Source: Methanobacteriota archaeon
GTDB lineage: Archaea > Halobacteriota > Methanosarcinia > Methanosarcinales > Methanoperedenaceae
DNA: 16,254 nt
Reading direction: 5' to 3'
Assembly: GCA_018900975.1 (NCBI GenBank)
Contig: JAHIFK010000212.1
Location: forward strand, 1 to 16,254
The notes beneath the pieces are model-generated. The model had not been told where the DNA came from, ran no database searches, and was given only the letters and a program-made list of their open reading frames with translations. Of the stretch, positions 5,714 through 14,141 are shown in pieces; the first letter of the stretch is position 1; the number at the start of each line of letters is the position of its first letter. Position numbers and translations under genes: made by a program.

Positions 5714-8388
5714 TGATTATAAATCTCCTGACGCTTCGTGAATGCTTCTTTTCCGCCTTCCATAATATCCACTATATTTTTTTGGATATATTCCCTATCT
5801 ATACTTCCATGTTCATTCGTTATTTTTTCATTGTCGCTTATAAAAATAACTATCTGTTCGCAATCGCCAAGAACCGGTATATTAGGATTATGTGTAGCAA
5901 ATACTATCTGGCGTTTAGATTTTAACTCAATAATTCTTTTAATCAATCCTTCGTATATTGTCTGATTATCAAGGTCGTCTTCTGGCTGATCCATGATCAC
6001 AGGTGTATTTTCTTGTGTAAGAAGCAAGAGTAGCAAAGAAGAAGCCCTCTGCCCCAGGGAAAGTTTTTGAATGGGTCTTCGATTATATTTGATTTCGATT
6101 AAATCTGGAACACGGAACAGAGATAAAACTTCCTCTTGTTCCTGAAACCTCTCTTTAAATTTAAACCATTCGCTATCAGTAAAGCCAATATTTTTAAAAT
6201 TATCTTTATTTTCCAGAGAATTAGATAATTCTATATTATCAGAAAAGATTTCGGCTATTTTTTCAAGTTTATTCGTCCGAACTCCAGTTCCTTTAAAAAA
6301 ATTTTTCATAAACTCTGCATAACCTTTTTTGTTTCCTTTGTATTCAATTTCGATTTGTACTACTGTTTGTGATGCGTTAATCTCATCTTTTTTTCGTATC
6401 CGTTCAGACCACTGTTTATGCCATAATTTTTGTAATTCTGAATACAGACTTATCTTCTGCTCTTCGATTTGCGATATTGTACGATTATATTTTTCAATCT
6501 CTGAAATAATTATTTTAATATTTTCAAGTTCCTTTATAAATCTGCCATAATCATCCGGTGAAACTTCAGTTACGTCTATCTCCCGTTTAATTTTTGCAAT
6601 CTCTTCTTGTACTTTTTCTCTTGCTTCAAAAAATTTTATTTTTAATTTTTCAAATTCTTCAAATGAAATGTTCCCACTTTTTTCAATCTCTTCTATTTGC
6701 CCAAGCCAAATTTCTTTTAATTTCAAAATACGTTGTTCAAGGTCTTGAAATAACTTCGGATTCTCTTTTGAAGATATTGGAATTATAGCGGAAAAGCCAT
6801 TTTCAATTTCATCTTTGAAATCCGATAAATTTTCTTTTGAATTATTAATGAATTTAGTTAAGCGTTCTAATATTAATTCATCTTTTTTGAAGTTCGCATC
6901 TTTTTGAAGTTTATCCGCAATTTTCATCTTTTCAAATATCGCTATCTTATCCTCCAGGGATGCTTTTTTAGCTTCATAATCTCCTTTTTTCTTAACTTTT
7001 TCTCGCAGGTTATATAGTATTTTAAAAATTTCTTTAATCTTAGTTTCTTTTTCTAATATTTGTTCATTTATTCCGTGCAATTCTTCTTTTATAAATTGGT
7101 CTATTAATTCAATTTGTTGTTCTCTCTCCATAGAAGCCTTTTGAATATCTTTTTGCCCATAATAGACAACAGGAAACATTGATGAGGGGTAAAGATTTGG
7201 GACATATTCGTCATTTCTATATACTTTTCCTCGTTCTCCCATTATTCTCTCAATTCTATATTCCTGTCCTTTAGTAACGACTTCAATAATGATTTTGCCA
7301 CCTGATCCGATTGCGTATCCCAGAAGACCTTCTTTATATTCAGCATCCTCTTTCGCATCAAGTTCCAGAGCATATCTAATTGCTTCTATAAACGCTGACT
7401 TTCCAGAACCTCGAATGCCGATTAAATTGGTCATATCACAGTTTAGATGTATAGCAACATTGGACATAGCTTTTGTAGTATCAACCCGAACTGTTTTGAT
7501 AAATGGATAATCAACCTGCGGAACTTCATCTTTTACCCGCAGTTCATGATTCATAAATGAAAAACGAACTGCATCGAAACTGTAATCACCTATTTTTATA
7601 TATGAATACTTAGTACCAATATCTTCGATTTTTTTTGGATCCGATGCTGAAATAAACGCTGGTATATAATTTATTTCATTTCGTCCGCTTTCCTTTGCCA
7701 CTTCTTTTATCCAGTTATTCAAGAAAGTGGACTTTGAACTTCCTGACACATCCTGACACGCTAATATATATTTTCTGAAATATCCACTTCTGAGGAAATC
7801 TTTAATCCTTCCTCCGCCGAGTTCTTTGAAGAAACCACAATCATTATTTGCATGTGCAAGAATAAGAAAATAATGACAATTTAAACCATTTAATTCCTTA
7901 ATGGTGTTATCAAGATTCAAATCACATCGTAAAGGACTTCCTTCAGTGTCAAAATACGATTTACCTTTAAAAGCTAAACTCAAAAATTTCTCGATTTTTG
8001 AAGTATTATTTACATCCTTTTCAGAATCGTCTGACGCAAATATGACGAGTGTATGAAGCCCACGTTTTCCATCATTGACAGAAAGTTCAACTCCAGGCAG
8101 CAGAAAGATGCCGCTATCCATAGCTGCAGTTTGAATAACTTCAAATTCATCTTTATCAAATTTATTATGATTAGTTATTGCCCCTATTTTAATACCTTTC
8201 TTTTTCAGCTCATTTACATATTTTTCTACAAATTCCTTGTCATTTGATATTTCTGTCTTGAATTCTTTGTCTGCTCTAGTATGCAGATGAAAATCAGCTT
8301 TTAGATATTTAGAGCCCTCAGGAAAGTTTGAAGAGTTCCCTATTATATCTGTAACAATATTATCCAATTTCTTCTCTATTTTCTTCAT
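5701..8388 (-). CDS. PHP-domain plus SMC/ABC-like ATPase fusion (TrlF-like)
   Basis: This large cytosolic fusion has 895 residues. Residues about 28-250 form a PHP phosphoesterase domain with probable metal ligands in ADFHLHT (H34, H36), TNHN (H74), PGVELS (E101), LAHAN (H179) and SASD (D250). Residues about 300-840 are an SMC/Rad50-like ATPase: Walker A GIRGSGKS (324-331), a long charged coiled-coil region (about 420-670), signature-like LSLGQRASS (776-784), Walker B PVIMDQPEDDLD (796-807) and a switch histidine in ATHN (833). NCBI names such proteins TrlF family, as I recall. The ATPase may gate a PHP nuclease or phosphatase acting on nucleic acid ends. The start ATG has AGGTGG (8404-8399) 10 nt upstream. 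The gene is plainly AT-richer than its neighbours, suggesting recent acquisition, and it leads the operon with the AlbA_2 gene. The substrate is unknown. Confidence 0.88.
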   Translation of the reverse strand: MKKIEKKLDNIVTDIIGNSSNFPEGSKYLKADFHLHTRADKEFKTEISNDKEFVEKYVNELKKKGIKIGAITNHNKFDKDEFEVIQTAAMDSGIFLLPGVELSVNDGKRGLHTLVIFASDDSEKDVNNTSKIEKFLSLAFKGKSYFDTEGSPLRCDLNLDNTIKELNGLNCHYFLILAHANNDCGFFKELGGGRIKDFLRSGYFRKYILACQDVSGSSKSTFLNNWIKEVAKESGRNEINYIPAFISASDPKKIEDIGTKYSYIKIGDYSFDAVRFSFMNHELRVKDEVPQVDYPFIKTVRVDTTKAMSNVAIHLNCDMTNLIGIRGSGKSAFIEAIRYALELDAKEDAEYKEGLLGYAIGSGGKIIIEVVTKGQEYRIERIMGERGKVYRNDEYVPNLYPSSMFPVVYYGQKDIQKASMEREQQIELIDQFIKEELHGINEQILEKETKIKEIFKILYNLREKVKKKGDYEAKKASLEDKIAIFEKMKIADKLQKDANFKKDELILERLTKFINNSKENLSDFKDEIENGFSAIIPISSKENPKLFQDLEQRILKLKEIWLGQIEEIEKSGNISFEEFEKLKIKFFEAREKVQEEIAKIKREIDVTEVSPDDYGRFIKELENIKIIISEIEKYNRTISQIEEQKISLYSELQKLWHKQWSERIRKKDEINASQTVVQIEIEYKGNKKGYAEFMKNFFKGTGVRTNKLEKIAEIFSDNIELSNSLENKDNFKNIGFTDSEWFKFKERFQEQEEVLSLFRVPDLIEIKYNRRPIQKLSLGQRASSLLLLLLTQENTPVIMDQPEDDLDNQTIYEGLIKRIIELKSKRQIVFATHNPNIPVLGDCEQIVIFISDNEKITNEHGSIDREYIQKNIVDIMEGGKEAFTKRQEIYNQWIL

Positions 8389-8473
8389 GTACTTTCTACC
8401 ACCTTATATGTCCCTCGTCATATATTGTTTTTCCTTCAGAGGCTTTTGATTACTAATATTGATTTAAATCTAT

Positions 8474-8486
8474 ATTATATAAGCTT
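8474..8486 (-). promoter_or_regulatory. Probable TATA box of the PHP-ATPase operon
   Basis: On the minus strand TTATATAATA lies about 95 nt before the ATG at 8388, in the 122-nt gap after the membrane protease gene. It is the best box A candidate there and predicts a 5' leader of about 65 nt ending in the AGGTGG ribosome site. The leader shows no obvious riboswitch fold. Confidence 0.35.
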
Positions 8487-8510
8487 AATATTTGACTTCA
8501 GTATCATCCA

Positions 8511-9470
8511 TTATCTTAGCAGTTTTAACATCCCAATAAGCGTCGCAATGCTTGATATATTTATTATGTACTGCGCTGCGTTATACTGGGTCAAACCAGC
8601 ATAAAAAAGTACAGATGCAGCCAGGGCAATAATTATCTTAAGTACGGAAGACCTGTCAAACAAATTTACAATCATGATGAACAGATAGTTGAAAACCAGG
8701 CCGAATATGGATAATACAGGCAGTAACAGCAGATAAGTCAGGACTATTGAGAACCACGGTATGTTATACATGAATAATATCCAGAACGAAAGGGTTGAGA
8801 TTAACATGAACAAAAGCGTATATACCGGGAATTTAATGGAAATCTGGATAACCGACTGGATATCCCCCTGCGTCCCGGGTTTTCCCCTTATTGAACTTGG
8901 TTTTGCCGATGAAAATGAGAATGTAAGGAATATTAGCAGCAGGAAATTCCCGATATTTGAGTAATCAAGATTCACAAACAGCCATCCTGTGGTTTTAATT
9001 ATGAACGGTATCAGGTCAAGATACAGGGTATAGATTATTGAGACCGGATCGCCGGCATTGAAATTGACACGGGTGAAATCGATATAACCCAGATAATGCA
9101 TCAAAAGCGCCACCATTATAGGCGGCACAAAAGCAGGAGCAAGGCTTATGGACTGGGCAGCCACCCATTGTAAGAACCCGAATTTTCCACTGGTTTCGTG
9201 TACAACATGACCTCCTGTTGATGTGACTTTGAACTCTTTGACTTTGTTCATCGTTGCAATTGCTGTGAGTGCGTGACTGAGTTCATGGATAAATACGCCC
9301 CACCAGTTCATCACCCTGACAAGCCGCGGATGGTTGAAAGATATCCTGCCAATGTGCCCGCTTATAATATTGACAGTGCCATACTGGATGAGCAGTACTG
9401 AGAAAATAACAATAAAATAGGATAACGGAACGGCAAAAAACGTAATGATCCTCGGATCTATTTCGACCAT
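8511..9470 (-). CDS. Polytopic membrane protein with HExxH zinc-protease motif (M50-like)
   Basis: This integral membrane protein has 319 residues. After a first hydrophobic segment (about 8-32) comes NWWGVFIHELSHALTAIAT, whose HELSH (62-66) is the HExxH zinc motif of membrane gluzincins such as site-2 proteases. GGHVVHETSG follows at about 86-95. At least five further hydrophobic segments are visible at roughly 105-130, 148-170, 175-190, 213-235 and 240-315. I do not see the second conserved motif of classic M50 enzymes (NxxPxxxLDG), so it probably belongs to a divergent branch. A loop near 190-210 (SAKPSSIRGKPGTQGD) is probably exposed. It may cleave membrane or membrane-proximal proteins, but the substrate is unknown. 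It shares a strand with the PHP-ATPase operon but has its own upstream region, and is divergent from larA. Confidence 0.65.
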   Translation of the reverse strand: MVEIDPRIITFFAVPLSYFIVIFSVLLIQYGTVNIISGHIGRISFNHPRLVRVMNWWGVFIHELSHALTAIATMNKVKEFKVTSTGGHVVHETSGKFGFLQWVAAQSISLAPAFVPPIMVALLMHYLGYIDFTRVNFNAGDPVSIIYTLYLDLIPFIIKTTGWLFVNLDYSNIGNFLLLIFLTFSFSSAKPSSIRGKPGTQGDIQSVIQISIKFPVYTLLFMLISTLSFWILFMYNIPWFSIVLTYLLLLPVLSIFGLVFNYLFIMIVNLFDRSSVLKIIIALAASVLFYAGLTQYNAAQYIINISSIATLIGMLKLLR

Positions 9471-9551
9471 GAATATAATACAGTGTTAAATATAGATAAT
9501 TATTCCCCTTAATCCAAAAATATATGTAATTTTTATGCATTAAGGAATGAT
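9471..9551. promoter_or_regulatory. Divergent promoter region between the membrane protease gene and larA
   Basis: The 81-nt gap carries a candidate box A for each side. For larA, CCAAAAATATATG (9514-9526) lies about 26-30 nt before the GTG at 9552. For the protease gene, the minus-strand CTATATTTAAC (9495-9485) lies about 20 nt before its ATG. Both would give very short or no leaders. Overlapping control of the two genes is possible but not shown. Confidence 0.35.
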
Positions 9552-10775
9552 GTGTTGTACCATTTACCCTACGGGAATACAGAGGTCTCTATCGATATAC
9601 CCCCTGAGTGCAGTGTCAAATTGATCAAACCGGTCAATATTAAAGCAACAGAGGATGAAACAGTTCTTATTAAGAAGGCTCTGGAACATCCCATTACGTG
9701 CAGGAAATTACGCGAAATCGCTGAACAGGGAAAAAAAGCGGTGATCATTGTCAGTGATATCACGCGCCCCACACCGACAGCAAAACTGCTCCCGCGGCTC
9801 ATTTCTGAACTTGAAACGGGCGGGGTGAAGGATATAACCATCATTTTCGGGCTCGGTATCCACAGGAAGCAGACTGAGGATGAAAAAAAGAAGATACTTG
9901 GTGAATTGTATGGAAAAGTCAGAAGCATTGAACACGATGTGAACGATTGCGTTTATATTGGAACCACATCGAGAGGAACGCCGGTCGAGATCTTCAGACC
10001 TGTAATGGAAGCAGATATCGTTGTATGCACAGGGACAATAGAGTTCCATTATTATGCAGGTTATTCAGGCGGTGCAAAGTCCATCCTGCCTGCGGTTTCC
10101 TCAAAGAAGAGCATAGATGCCAACCATGCCCTGATGCTTGACCCGAAGTCCTGTGCAGGACGGAATGACGGAGCTGTGAGACAGGATATCGAGGAGGCAT
10201 CTGAGATGCTGGGAATTGACTTTGTCCTTAATGTCATATTGAACGAGAAAAAAGAGATCGTGTTTGCCGCAGCCGGGGATCACATAGAGGCGCACAGGAA
10301 GGGAGCAGAGTTCCTTGACAGGCTTTCAAAGATAGAAGTTGAACCTGCAGATATTATTATCGTTTCTCCCGGAGGGTTTCCGAAGGATATCGATATATTC
10401 CAGGCGCATAAGGCGCTGGAACATGTGAAGAATGCAATGAAGGAAGGGGGTTCTATCATCCTTGTGGCAGAGTGCAGGGAAGGGTACGGAAACAGGGTTT
10501 ATGAGGAGTGGCTTAAGTATAGCAGGGATGAAGTGATAGAAAAGTTCAGGGAGGGGTTTGTAATGGGATGGCATAAAGCGGCGCTAATAGCGGCTTTGTC
10601 TAAGAATGTGGACCTTTATCTTGTATCTTCGCTGCCTGAGGAGATGGTCAGGAAGGCGAATTTCATACCATCTACTTTAAAAAAGGCGTTGGAGATAGCG
10701 CTTGCAAAACATGGTGGGGGCCTAAGGATAATGGTGGTCCCTTATGGCGGCTCTATGCTGGTTACCGGGATTTAG
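9552..10775 (+). CDS. larA: LarA-type nickel-dependent lactate racemase homologue
   Basis: LarA enzymes interconvert D- and L-lactate or related 2-hydroxyacids using a nickel-pincer (NPN) cofactor attached to a lysine. The 407 residues align well with the family. SDITRPTPTAKLLPRL (about 68-83) is the N-terminal signature and GLGIHR holds H104 (LarA His108). FHYYAGYSGGAKSILPA holds H166 and K176, matching His174 and the cofactor-binding Lys184. NHALM holds H192 (His200). All catalytic positions therefore appear intact. I read the start as the GTG at 9552, with AAGGA 5 nt before it; neighbouring ATGs are out of frame. Cofactor genes larB, larC and larE are not in the window, so activity depends on their presence elsewhere. 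The true substrate may differ from lactate, since many LarA homologues act on other hydroxyacids. Confidence 0.85.
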   Translation: MLYHLPYGNTEVSIDIPPECSVKLIKPVNIKATEDETVLIKKALEHPITCRKLREIAEQGKKAVIIVSDITRPTPTAKLLPRLISELETGGVKDITIIFGLGIHRKQTEDEKKKILGELYGKVRSIEHDVNDCVYIGTTSRGTPVEIFRPVMEADIVVCTGTIEFHYYAGYSGGAKSILPAVSSKKSIDANHALMLDPKSCAGRNDGAVRQDIEEASEMLGIDFVLNVILNEKKEIVFAAAGDHIEAHRKGAEFLDRLSKIEVEPADIIIVSPGGFPKDIDIFQAHKALEHVKNAMKEGGSIILVAECREGYGNRVYEEWLKYSRDEVIEKFREGFVMGWHKAALIAALSKNVDLYLVSSLPEEMVRKANFIPSTLKKALEIALAKHGGGLRIMVVPYGGSMLVTGI

Positions 10776-10845
10776 CATCCCTGAACCTTTATGAACAAAA
10801 AACATTATTACTCTTGCTACCCTAACATATCATAGGTGAAATACC

Positions 10846-11055
10846 ATGCCATTCGTCAAAATAATCGATACAGTAGGCTCCTCCCCTGAAAGCTGGGAGC
10901 AGGCAGCTAAGAACGCAATAGATGACGCTTCAAAACTTCCCATCTTCAAGCAGAAAGGCAAGATAACAAAGGCGACAATAAAGGATTTCGATGTAAAAAT
11001 CGAGGATAATAAAATTGCAGCCTACCTGTGCAGGGTGGAGATGTTCCTTGAGTAA
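10846..11055 (+). CDS. Dodecin-like flavin-binding small protein
   Basis: Dodecins are small proteins of about 70 residues that form hollow dodecamers storing or buffering flavins. The 69 residues follow the family pattern: FVKIIDTVGSSPESWEQAAKNAI (strand 1 then helix), DDASKLP, then ATIKDFDVKIEDNKIAAYLCRVEMFLE (strands 2 and 3). The usual Trp of the flavin-stacking site before the second strand (in W-V-K type segments) is not evident; the loop reads FKQKGKITK. Ligand binding may therefore differ. AGGTG (10834-10838) lies 7 nt before the ATG. The gene overlaps the downstream winged-helix gene and may be co-translated with it. Confidence 0.72.
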   Translation: MPFVKIIDTVGSSPESWEQAAKNAIDDASKLPIFKQKGKITKATIKDFDVKIEDNKIAAYLCRVEMFLE

Positions 11056-11359
11056 AGGCGAAGAAATAACCGATGACGAGCTTGAAGCCATGCTTGAGCG
11101 AGGACCTTCTGTGCGCGAGGCAAAGGTGGCTGAGCATGAACTCATGGTCAAGGCGCTGGAACATCCGGTGAGGCGAAAGATGATAAAGACCATCGGGGTT
11201 TTCGGGAAGAAAAAAGAGGAACTGCAAAAAGAGGCTGGAGTGAACGATGCAATATTTAATTTCCAGACCGACTTCCTGACAAAAGGTGGCTACCTCAAGA
11301 TGGAGGCTGACACATACAGGCTTACGGATAGGGGGCTTGTGCTGCTGTCGAATATCTGA
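11048..11359 (+). CDS. Winged-helix protein, TTG start, coupled to dodecin
   Basis: I place the start at TTG 11048, because GGTGGAG (11034-11040) lies 7 nt upstream and the codon overlaps the dodecin stop region by 8 nt. No in-frame ATG exists before the domain. The resulting 103-residue protein has an acidic N-terminus (ITDDELEAMLERGPSV), then a winged-helix domain at about 27-103: LMVKALEHPVRRKMIKTI, KKKEELQKEAGVNDAIFNFQTDFLTKGGYL in the recognition-helix region, and TYRLTDRGLVLLSN as the wing and end. ALEHPVRRKM is the common opening of ArsR-like regulators. It may regulate its own operon. No ligand site is apparent. Confidence 0.65.
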   Translation: MSKGEEITDDELEAMLERGPSVREAKVAEHELMVKALEHPVRRKMIKTIGVFGKKKEELQKEAGVNDAIFNFQTDFLTKGGYLKMEADTYRLTDRGLVLLSNI

Positions 11360-11362
11360 AAT

Positions 11363-12274
11363 TCAAAGTTCTTTGAAGAGTTCAACTGCGCGCCTGGCAA
11401 GCGCCTCGCTTTTTTCTACAGATGTCATCATGGTATCGCACTTCACTGCCCTTACAGGAAATTCTTTTTCATCCGCGTTATCCCTTTCATCGATGATAAT
11501 AGTATCAAGGATATCCCTGTAACATTCCGCAACCCCTTTCGATGAAACTGGATACCCCTGCGCTCTCATCAACTTCCCGGCAGGTCCGCTAACAGGCGCA
11601 TCACCTATGATGGGGCTTACTGCTATCACGTTTTTTCCAGATAACAACTTTCGCATCCCTTTCAGAGCAAGTATTGGTCCTATGCTGGTAATGGGATTGC
11701 TCGGCCCGATAATTACATGATCTTCAGAAGCAAGCGCCTCTACCACCTCTTTTGTGATGTTTGCCTTTTCAAGCCCCGTTATTTTAACGTCAAGCACATC
11801 ATGTTCACCGCGCGCCCCTACCCAGAAATCCTGGAAATGCATCTTTCCCTGCGGTGTGGTTATGATAGTATCGACCTTTTCATCGCACATCGGAAGCACC
11901 GTAGCCCTGATGCCAAGAGTTGTTGAGATATGGGCGGTTGCTTGTGTTAAGCTCGCCCCTTTTCGCATCAATTCCGAGCGCATGATATGCGTGGCGCGGT
12001 CAGTATCTCCTATCATGAGCTTTTCATTTATCCCCCTTTTTTTTAAAGCATTGTGGGTATGGAACGTGTCGTTCCTGATACCCCACCACTTTGCATCATC
12101 AAGCTGCCCTGAAAAAAGGTAGAGAACAGTATCGACATCAGGTGATACAAGATTCCCTGAAACAATGATATCCTCTGCCGTGTTCACAATTACCGTGATT
12201 TCCTCATCCGGAATAAGCTTCCTCAGACCCTGAAGCAGCTTTGGCGTACCTGTCCCGCCTGAAAGCACTATCAT
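11363..12274 (-). CDS. cofD: 2-phospho-L-lactate transferase CofD
   Basis: CofD attaches the phospholactyl (or phosphoenolpyruvyl) moiety of the guanosine-diphosphate-activated donor to the deazaflavin Fo, giving F420-0, the electron carrier of methanogen-type C1 metabolism. The 303 residues match the family along their length: VLSGGTGTPKLLQGL (3-17), VIVNTAEDIIVSGNLVSPD, DTVLYLFSGQLDDAKWWGI, GDTDRATHIMRS, HFQDFWVG, IGPSNPITSIGPIL, AVSPIIGDAPVSGPAGKLM and DTMMTSVEKSEALA. The ATG is preceded by AAGGTG inside the last codons of the permease gene, from whose stop it is separated by a single nucleotide. It is therefore the last gene of the transporter operon. It ends 3 nt from the convergent winged-helix gene. 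Confidence 0.95.
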   Translation of the reverse strand: MIVLSGGTGTPKLLQGLRKLIPDEEITVIVNTAEDIIVSGNLVSPDVDTVLYLFSGQLDDAKWWGIRNDTFHTHNALKKRGINEKLMIGDTDRATHIMRSELMRKGASLTQATAHISTTLGIRATVLPMCDEKVDTIITTPQGKMHFQDFWVGARGEHDVLDVKITGLEKANITKEVVEALASEDHVIIGPSNPITSIGPILALKGMRKLLSGKNVIAVSPIIGDAPVSGPAGKLMRAQGYPVSSKGVAECYRDILDTIIIDERDNADEKEFPVRAVKCDTMMTSVEKSEALARRAVELFKEL

Positions 12275-12275
12275 A

Positions 12276-13049
12276 TCACACCTTCATCTTCCCGAACAGC
12301 TTGCCGCCCAGGATAGTCATCGCAAGCGCGAACGCGAGCAGGACAATGATGCTCTCTGAGATAGGGATTATTGAGTCGCCAAGAAGGAAATAACGAAGCG
12401 CTTCAACTCCGTAGGTCAGGGGATTCATATATACAAGAACTGTCATCCATGCCGGCAGTTTTGAGATCGGGAAGAACGCACCGCTCAGGAGGACAAGAGG
12501 CATGGTCAGGAAGCTCATGACCATCTGGAAACCTTCGTGGCTGTCTATCCTTGAGGCGACCGCGATCCCAAGACCGATGAAACCTATACCAGATACGAAC
12601 ATGATGACTATCGCCGCAAGTACGCCTGAAAATGAAACATATTCGATACCCATCAGCATGGCTATTATCATGATCAAAATACCCTGTATCACTGAGGTGG
12701 TAACACCTCCCACGGCTTTACCGAGAGCAACGAAGAACCGGCTCACAGGGGCTATGAGTATCTCCTTCAGGAAACCGAACTCCCTGTCCCATATAATGGA
12801 CACTCCTCCCATCATGGATGAGAACAGCACTACCATGCCTATCAGCCCGGGTGCAAGGTATGATGGATCAAATGCTTTGCCGCCCTCGACCTGGAAAGAC
12901 GAGCTGAAACCTGCTCCGAGGAATACAAGGAAGAACAGGGGAGTGGCAAGTGAACCGATTATGCGGGACTTTGAGCGCCAGAAACGCAGCATCTCCCGCA
13001 GCCACATGGTATATACGGTCTGAAGCGCCCTGTTGATTGCTTTTTTCAT
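12276..13049 (-). CDS. ABC-2 type transporter permease
   Basis: This integral membrane permease of 257 residues works with the ATPase encoded just upstream. After a basic amphipathic N-terminus (REMLRFWRSKSRIIGSL) about six hydrophobic segments follow, at roughly 32-50, 68-90, 110-135, 142-165, 172-192 and 230-250. The ABC-2 signature-like stretch near MSFLTMPLVLLSGAFFPISKLP and the NPLTYGVEALRY motif are plain. The family (DrrB/NodJ-like) exports lipophilic compounds, lipids or polysaccharides. GGAGG lies 8 nt before the ATG, inside the ATPase gene, and the two genes are 2 nt apart. The substrate is unknown. Confidence 0.88.
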   Translation of the reverse strand: MKKAINRALQTVYTMWLREMLRFWRSKSRIIGSLATPLFFLVFLGAGFSSSFQVEGGKAFDPSYLAPGLIGMVVLFSSMMGGVSIIWDREFGFLKEILIAPVSRFFVALGKAVGGVTTSVIQGILIMIIAMLMGIEYVSFSGVLAAIVIMFVSGIGFIGLGIAVASRIDSHEGFQMVMSFLTMPLVLLSGAFFPISKLPAWMTVLVYMNPLTYGVEALRYFLLGDSIIPISESIIVLLAFALAMTILGGKLFGKMKV

Positions 13050-13051
13050 AG

Positions 13052-14050
13052 TTATTTCCTCCGTGACCTGATCTTGAATCCCACCTGTTCGATCTCGCTT
13101 GCGCCCCTGTCCCGTATAGCGCGTCCAGTGTGGTGGAGGAATACGTCATCAAGTGTGGGTTTTCTCAGGCTGACTGAACTGATCGGGATCCCTGCTTCAG
13201 AAGCAAGTGCCAGCACATGGGGTATCTGGTGTTCTCCATCCCTGACAGTAATAAATACTTCGTTATTTTTCTGGGAGACTATTGAAGCGCAACCGTTCGT
13301 TTTATAGATAGCGCGTAAGCGCGGAATATTTTCAGGTTTATCCAGTTCAAGCATGATAACATCTCCGCCAAGCAAATTTTTCAGGGCTTCGGGAGTATCC
13401 AGCGCCACTATCTCACCATGATCGATAATAGCGATCCTGTTACAGAGGTGGTCTGCTTCTTCCATATAATGGGTAGTGAGCACAATGGTCACGCCTTCAG
13501 TTTTGTTCAGGTTCTTTATGTATTCCCAGATATGGTTCCTTGTCTGCGGGTCAAGGCCAAGTGTTGGCTCATCAAGGAACAGCACATGGGGGTGATGCAT
13601 CAGCCCGCGCGCGATCTCAAGCCGCCTCATCATCCCGCCCGAATATGTCTTGACAATAGAATCAGCTCTTTCTGCAAGTTCTACAAGAGCCAGCACCTCT
13701 TCTATCCTCTTTTTTCGTGTTTTGCCGTCAAGCCCGTACAGTCTGCCGTGGAGGTCGAGGTTCTCCCTTCCTGTGAGCCTGTCATCAAGGGTAGTGTCCT
13801 GGAACACCATGCCGATGTTCTCGCGAACCTGCGAAGACTCTTTCTTTACATCAAAGCCCCATACTTTTGCGCTTCCTGAAGTTGGTTCCACCATTGTGGA
13901 CAGCATGCTTATCAGAGTGGTTTTTCCGGCGCCGTTAGGTCCAAGAAGTCCGAACAGTTCTCCAGGCTTTACTGAGATGCTGACATCATTTACGGCAATG
14001 ATATCATCAAATCTCTTTGTGATTCCCTCTGTCTCTATCGCATAAAGCAT
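13052..14050 (-). CDS. ABC transporter ATP-binding protein (DrrA-like)
   Basis: This 332-residue ATPase drives the adjacent ABC-2 permease at the cytoplasmic face. Motifs are Walker A GLLGPNGAGKTT (about 34-45), Q-loop GMVFQDTTLDDRLTG, signature YSGGMMRRLEIARGL, Walker B HVLFLDEPTLGLDP and switch VLTTHYMEEADHLC. The C-terminal part (about 225-315) resembles the accessory domain of daunorubicin-resistance DrrA proteins, containing MLELDKPENIP and ending in SVSLRKPTLDDVFLHHTG. DrrA/DrrB pairs export drugs or lipids; that exact cargo is not shown here. It is the first gene of the ATPase-permease-cofD operon, and its last codons hold the permease ribosome site. Confidence 0.92.
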   Translation of the reverse strand: MLYAIETEGITKRFDDIIAVNDVSISVKPGELFGLLGPNGAGKTTLISMLSTMVEPTSGSAKVWGFDVKKESSQVRENIGMVFQDTTLDDRLTGRENLDLHGRLYGLDGKTRKKRIEEVLALVELAERADSIVKTYSGGMMRRLEIARGLMHHPHVLFLDEPTLGLDPQTRNHIWEYIKNLNKTEGVTIVLTTHYMEEADHLCNRIAIIDHGEIVALDTPEALKNLLGGDVIMLELDKPENIPRLRAIYKTNGCASIVSQKNNEVFITVRDGEHQIPHVLALASEAGIPISSVSLRKPTLDDVFLHHTGRAIRDRGASEIEQVGFKIRSRRK

Positions 14051-14141
14051 GATCTTATTTTGTTCTATAAATGTTTAAAGATTATCACCGAAGTCTTTAT
14101 CAGTCATCATTAACATTGGAGGGTTACTATTTTCACTCCAC

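Noticed and set aside
12502..13023. 173-codon plus-strand frame opposite the permease gene
   Set aside because: It is antisense to a clear ABC-2 permease and its Met/Ile/Pro-rich text mirrors the membrane segments.
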